Assembly (NCBI GenBank): GCA_026770575.1
Contig: MU657236.1
Coordinates: forward strand, 1-10,656
Direction of reading: 5' to 3'
Origin: Pelagophyceae sp. CCMP2097
Taxonomy: Eukaryota > Sar > Pelagophyceae
DNA length: 10,656 nucleotides
In this document: one piece after another, positions 7,761-10,656 of the stretch
Numbering within the stretch: position 1 is the first letter of the stretch
Layout of the letters: every line of letters starts with the position of its first letter
The notes under the pieces: generated by a model
What the model was told of the DNA's origin: nothing
What the model saw: only the letters and a program-made list of their open reading frames with translations
The model's database searches: none
Program-made: the position numbers and the translations under genes

Positions 7761-8311
7761 ATAAGAAATTGGATGCCGTCGACTGCTGCCTGCCTCGGCG
7801 TCGCATCGGCCCTCGTTTCGCGAGTCACGCCCCGTGGCGCCTCAAACACAGGCTCTGAGTCGTATGGCCAGGGCCGGTTAAGGGGATTTGATTTGACACT
7901 TTACGGATGCCGTCCGATCGCGAGTCGAAGTTTTCCAAGGACCACAGGATGAGCGCGAGCAGATCGAGGACGTCGAGGACCGGCGCGTTTTTTTTCTTCG
8001 ATCATCGATGATTCTTCCCGCGGCGCCGCAAAAGCCCCGCTCCAAGAGACGCTGCGCCGCTGGACCCCTCGCATCGCCCCCCTGCGGCGCCCCACGGCGC
8101 TGAGCGGCGCTCTGCGGCGCGCGGGCGCCCGGCGGCGAGGGCCCGTGACGCCCATCGCTACTCTTGCGAGGCGTGCAGACGTGGCCACGAGATTGCGATC
8201 GACCGAGTTCGCGATCGACCGAGTTGTGTTCTAAACACTTCGGGGGGATGCTCTCATGGGGACCCAGGCGTCGTCGTGGTACGTAGCCTGCGGCCGTTGC
8301 CGTCTTGGGGC
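7761..8311. other. upstream region without a supported gene
   Basis: This region lies between the separase start and the transposon. A plus-strand ATG at 7907 opens a 34-codon frame ending at 8011. A second plus frame through the same stretch gives an acidic segment (GPQDEREQIEDVEDRRVFF), and a third is open from about 8005 to a TAA near 8235. No single frame covers the stretch and no intron joins them cleanly, so a divergent plus-strand gene is possible but not supported. An 8-base or longer T run near 7988-7995 lies where the frames change. Confidence 0.3.
8195..8225. repeat. 15-bp direct repeat
   Basis: GCGATCGACCGAGTT occurs at 8195-8209 and 8211-8225, separated by one C, a period of 16. 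Each copy contains the palindrome CGATCG. The role is unknown; it may be a simple slippage duplication. Confidence 0.9.
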
Positions 8312-8319
8312 GTTGGTTT
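8312..8319. repeat. left target-site duplication of the hAT-type element
   Basis: GTTGGTTT directly before the left terminal repeat is repeated exactly at 8880-8887, directly after the right terminal repeat. Eight bases is the hallmark duplication length of hAT transposases. Confidence 0.9.
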
Positions 8320-8879
8320 CAGGAGTTTAAACGTTGTATTCGGGTCGGGTCGGGTTTTCAATTTTTGCTGAACCCTAGGGTCGCGGGTTTGTCGAGCGAC
8401 CAAACCCGTCTTCTCGGGTCGGGTTCGGGTTCGGGCCACGGCCAGGCCCGTGGGTCGCGGGTTTGCCGGTCGACGCACGCAAAAGTTCGGGTCGGGTCGG
8501 GTTCGGGTTTGGGTTCGGGTCGACCCGTACTTTAGAGCCCATTTCCGGAGAGCCACCGCACCCGCTTCTTCGACGCCGCTCGCGACCGCGCGGCCCGAGT
8601 TTCAATATATGATTCACACGACAATTGCACACGATTAGAAACCCGAGCGGAGAAAACCCGTCGCGATCCTGGATTATTCGGTCTTCCAGGGTGCGATGCC
8701 GGCACCTGCCAGAACCCGCGGGTTTGTCGGGTACCCGGGGGTTTGCCACCCGGCGCGCCCGCGCGGGTTCGGGTTTGTGCCACGGCCAGACCCGCGGGTC
8801 GACGGGTCGGCCAAAACGCGCAAACCCGGCAAACCCGACCCGCGGGTTTCGGGTAAACCCGAACCCGTTTAAGCTCCTG
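8320..8879. mobile_element. non-autonomous hAT-type DNA transposon (MITE-like), complete
   Basis: The 560-bp element is bounded by inverted repeats CAGGAGTTTAAACG (8320-8333) and CGTTTAAGCTCCTG (8866-8879), which match at 13 of 14 positions. An exact 8-bp duplication, GTTGGTTT, flanks it. Inside are two blocks dense in CGGGT/CGGGTT units (about 8339-8526 and 8640-8865) around a core of about 110 bp without them. Both blocks share GCCACGGCCAG in the same orientation (8435-8445 and 8779-8789). There is no transposase frame, so it must have been moved in trans by an enzyme coded elsewhere. hAT elements make 8-bp duplications, start with CA(G/A) and often carry subterminal repeats that bind transposase. 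The intact duplication and good terminal match suggest fairly recent insertion. Confidence 0.88.
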
Positions 8880-8887
8880 GTTGGTTT
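8880..8887. repeat. right target-site duplication of the hAT-type element
   Basis: GTTGGTTT is the exact copy of 8312-8319. Removing the element and one copy restores a continuous target reading ...GGGGC-GTTGGTTT-CCAATAA.... Confidence 0.9.
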
Positions 8888-9141
8888 CCAATAATTGTCA
8901 CACCGAATCATCAAAAGTTGATCAGACCGAAATTCAAGTATCTTGCACGAAGACTCATTTTCAAAAATGTATAGTTTGAAGTTGGGAAAAATTCTTATTT
9001 TGAAAAAAATTAATGTTGATTGAAGTCACGCATGGGAAGAGTAGGCTACCACAACCGATCCGTTGAACGGACCGAATGGGGTGTGTGTTTACGCTTATAC
9101 TCCCCCCTTCTCTCTCTCCTTTCTTCTTGCGGGTCCCGGAA
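8888..9141. other. AT-rich intergenic DNA, no gene
   Basis: The stretch is AT-rich to about 9020 and then contains a pyrimidine-rich run (TCTCTCTCCTTTCTTCTT, about 9110-9128). No frame, RNA gene or clear repeat is supported. Confidence 0.5.
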
Positions 9142-9710
9142 CAGTCCACATTGGGCACGTCCGCGCTCCTCGCGCTGCCGTCAGAATCGGCAAGGAGTTT
9201 GGCCACGCGGTTGGGACCCTCGTTGATGGGCCTGCACAAGGGGTTTCGAAGGGCGCGCCTCTATCGTATACATTGGGTCGGCAAAGTTTGTTGCTTGGCA
9301 GCGTGAGAACTTTGCATTCCTGCCCGGGAAGTCGGCAGTTTTAGGGCAGGGCAGTCGCTCACCATGTGTTGCGTTGATCCGCGCCGGAATTGTCCACTTC
9401 CCACGACGCGTTTGCAAATGGGACTCTTTACAAAAACAGTCAATTTTAGACACGCCCGTTCTCCTTCCCCTGCAGCCCGAATCATCTAGGAACTTGGCCA
9501 TGCGCGGTCATGGTCCCCGTGGATGGGGATGCAAAAGGGTTTTCGATCTGCGCGCCTCTATCGGCCCTAACCTGGCCGACACAGATGATATTTTGGCGAG
9601 TGATTAAAAGTGCTTTGACTTGAACAGTTCTGGCTCAGATACGCCTCCCTTCGTGCGTTGAATCGAACCCCGCCCTAACTGTCCACTTCCCATCACTTCC
9701 CATCGCGCGT
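9142..9710. repeat. two diverged ~290-bp tandem repeat units
   Basis: A 125-bp core at 9142-9266 recurs at 9437-9562. Both begin CAGTC, share a diverged middle (GAATC...AAGGAGTTTGGCCACGCG against GAATC...AGGAACTTGGCCATGCG) and end exactly in GCGCGCCTCTATCG. A second shared block, GTCCACTTCCCA followed by a GCGCG-rich stretch, lies at 9392-9412 and 9681-9709, giving a period of about 290 bp. The second copy carries an extra perfect 10-bp tandem (CACTTCCCAT at 9684-9693 and 9694-9703). Frames in the two copies do not correspond, so this looks like non-coding satellite or mobile-element debris. Confidence 0.65.
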
Positions 9711-10010
9711 CGTTTTAAGAATTTATTAAATCCAAAAAGCCCTCTTATTGACATTCTACACAGATAATCCTCTCGGTTTGCTATAGGTGGCAATATACGA
9801 TGTATAAAATTTAGGGCACTGTATTATACTGCATATACATACATATACATATACACTCGTATATGCAATGTATTTAGACTTATTATTTTTTACATCGCGT
9901 ACAAGTAGACGGCCGCATAGGTGCGCGACGTCGAGGCGAGAATCCCAGTGCGTTTTTAAAGCGGATCGGTGAGCTCCTAGGGGCTAAAAAGTAAAATATA
10001 ATTTAGGAGG
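9711..10010. other. AT-rich intergenic DNA with ATACAT microsatellite
   Basis: There is no supported gene. A short (ATACAT)n-like tract at 9834-9855 is flanked by TGCATATAC (9830-9838) and its exact complement GTATATGCA (9859-9867), so the tract could fold into a 9-bp stem. The rest is AT-rich with no recognisable element. Confidence 0.5.
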
Positions 10011-10050
10011 CTAGTTGGGGTCCCTAGTTGGGGGTCCCTAGTTGGGGTTC
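10011..10050. repeat. triplicated 13-14-bp motif
   Basis: CTAGTTGGGGTCC (10011-10023), CTAGTTGGGGGTCC (10024-10037) and CTAGTTGGGGTTC (10038-10050) follow each other without gaps. A further partial relative, CTAGTTAAGGGGTC, lies near 10094-10107. It is probably a small slippage-generated tandem. Confidence 0.9.
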
Positions 10051-10152
10051 AGCGCTCCATGTCCACTCAAATCCCCTGAGGGGTCGATTTAAGACTAGTT
10101 AAGGGGTCGCGTCCACCCAGACCACCAGTCGCTCCAGGGCGTAGGCCATCGC

Positions 10153-10169
10153 GGACCGACTCGCGGTCC
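10153..10169. repeat. 6-bp hairpin
   Basis: GGACCG (10153-10158) and CGGTCC (10164-10169) pair around ACTCG. The role is unknown. Confidence 0.5.
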
Positions 10170-10217
10170 AGCGACGACCGAAAACGCTATTATTTCCCAG
10201 GGTTTGCACCCAAATAT

Positions 10218-10241
10218 CAATATACACGACTGTGTATATTG
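10218..10241. repeat. perfect 10-bp inverted repeat with 4-nt loop
   Basis: CAATATACAC (10218-10227) and GTGTATATTG (10232-10241) are exact complements around GACT. It lies among several AT-rich palindromes and can form a cruciform or RNA hairpin. No T tract follows, so it is not a typical intrinsic terminator. Confidence 0.85.
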
Positions 10242-10267
10242 CTGTCCAAAAAATTCAATACTTTGGT

Positions 10268-10314
10268 CACTGTATATACATGTATAATACTGTATATACA
10301 AAAAAAATACAGTG
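10268..10314. repeat. AT-rich nested palindromes and direct repeats
   Basis: CACTGTAT (10268-10275) is the exact complement of ATACAGTG (10307-10314). Between them ACTGTATATACA occurs twice (10269-10280 and 10289-10300), each containing the palindrome TGTATATACA, and an eight-A run follows. It looks like a degenerate repeat or transposon end. Confidence 0.8.
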
Positions 10315-10383
10315 CCGCCTATACGGTTTGCCCCATCCGGAAGAACAAGCTAGCTTCACCGCAAACGACTCAGGCCACGATGA

Positions 10384-10656
10384 CCCGCTGGGGGCAAAAG
10401 GGGATTCACCGGATCATTATCCTTGGAGGTGATTGTGGGGGCCGGTATATATACCGCAACGCTCCCCCACACGCATACCGTAGGAACGGGAGGTTTAGCG
10501 TGGAGAAAAACAAAATACGATAATGCACCGGGCCTTGGTCCGGCTCCGGTGGCGGCCTTACTGCCGGTCTTGAAGCTGTTGCCGCTGGGCGGGCTTACTG
10601 CGTGTCTCGGACACGTGGCCGCTGGGGAGTGGAGGCTTACCAGGGTAACACTCGCC
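10384..10656 (+). CDS. open frame running off the right edge, unrecognised
   Basis: After a TGA at 10381-10383 one plus-strand frame stays open for 91 codons to the window end, with no in-frame ATG. It crosses the palindrome at 10435-10470. Its last 45 or so residues (for example PAPVAALLPVLKLLPLGG) are Leu/Ala-rich and hydrophobic, as a signal or membrane segment might be. Base composition turns GC-rich from about 10525, as in the separase gene, which may mark the start of a coding region just there. No domain is recognisable. Confidence 0.15.
10435..10470. repeat. palindrome within a 7-bp inverted repeat
   Basis: The 14-bp perfect palindrome CGGTATATATACCG (10443-10456) is enclosed by GTGGGGG (10435-10441) and its exact complement CCCCCAC (10464-10470). 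Symmetry is broken only by one base on the left and seven on the right. It could be a protein-binding site, a cruciform, or a TATA-containing core promoter for sequence to the right. Which of these applies is not determined. Confidence 0.85.
10552..10640. repeat. three loose GGC-TTAC repeats and a small hairpin
   Basis: CTTAC preceded by a GGC-rich run recurs at 10557, 10594 and 10636, with GCCGCTGGG before the second and third copies, a spacing of 37-42 bp. A 6-bp hairpin, CGTGTC-TCG-GACACG, sits at 10601-10615. The similarity is modest. Confidence 0.35.

Noticed and set aside
8338..8870. GGGTTC/CGGGT-rich tract as a telomere-like or simple-sequence array
   Set aside because: The units are irregular, occur in two blocks, and sit exactly within terminal inverted repeats and an 8-bp duplication. 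The transposon explanation covers them.
8961..9501. Minus-strand frames in the ~290-bp repeats as a tandem-duplicated protein
   Set aside because: The similar peptide stretches fall in different frame contexts with stops, and the similarity is explained by the DNA repeat.
9653..9680. tRNA T-arm-like sequence (complement of TGAATCGAACCCC)
   Set aside because: The loop motif GGTTCGATT is present but the flanking bases do not pair and no anticodon or D arm is found.
9817..10314. CACTA-type transposon with CACTGTAT ends
   Set aside because: The terminal match is short, the flanking three bases do not form a duplication, and there is no transposase or subterminal repeat array.

Overview
The window looks like nuclear DNA of a GC-rich, intron-bearing microbial eukaryote, most likely a unicellular alga or related protist. 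One large spliced gene fills the minus strand, its splice sites are GT-AG, and the flanks are AT-richer and repeat-laden. No prokaryotic operon, rRNA, tRNA or CRISPR was seen. The exact lineage cannot be fixed from the sequence.

Layout. 1-120: short hairpin-rich GC repeats. 121-757: AT-richer DNA with one possible minus-strand exon (159-426) of an unidentified gene. 758-1072: GC-rich stretch with no supported gene. 1073-7683 (minus): one gene for separase (peptidase family C50), modelled as 12 exons and 11 introns. Every junction keeps phase, and the spliced length is 5,796 nt (1,931 codons plus stop). The C-terminal two thirds (below 6034) is secure; the small 5' exons (6157-7683) are a reasoned model. 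7684-8311: separase upstream region without a convincing gene. 8320-8879: a complete 560-bp non-autonomous hAT-type transposon with near-perfect terminal inverted repeats and a perfect 8-bp target-site duplication. 8888-10656: repeat-rich intergenic DNA with two diverged ~290-bp tandem units, AT-rich inverted repeats, a triplicated 13-14-bp motif and a reading frame running off the right edge.

Biology. Separase is the protease that cleaves the kleisin subunit of cohesin at anaphase. This copy keeps the His/Cys dyad (GHGAG and MGCSSG) and the other C50 signatures. It also appears to carry a SAP-type putative DNA-binding motif between an acidic linker and the protease domain, an arrangement I do not know from studied separases. 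Its introns are short (37-122 nt) and 7 of 11 donors read GTGCG rather than GTAAG. The SAP motif and the transposon are the two most distinctive results.
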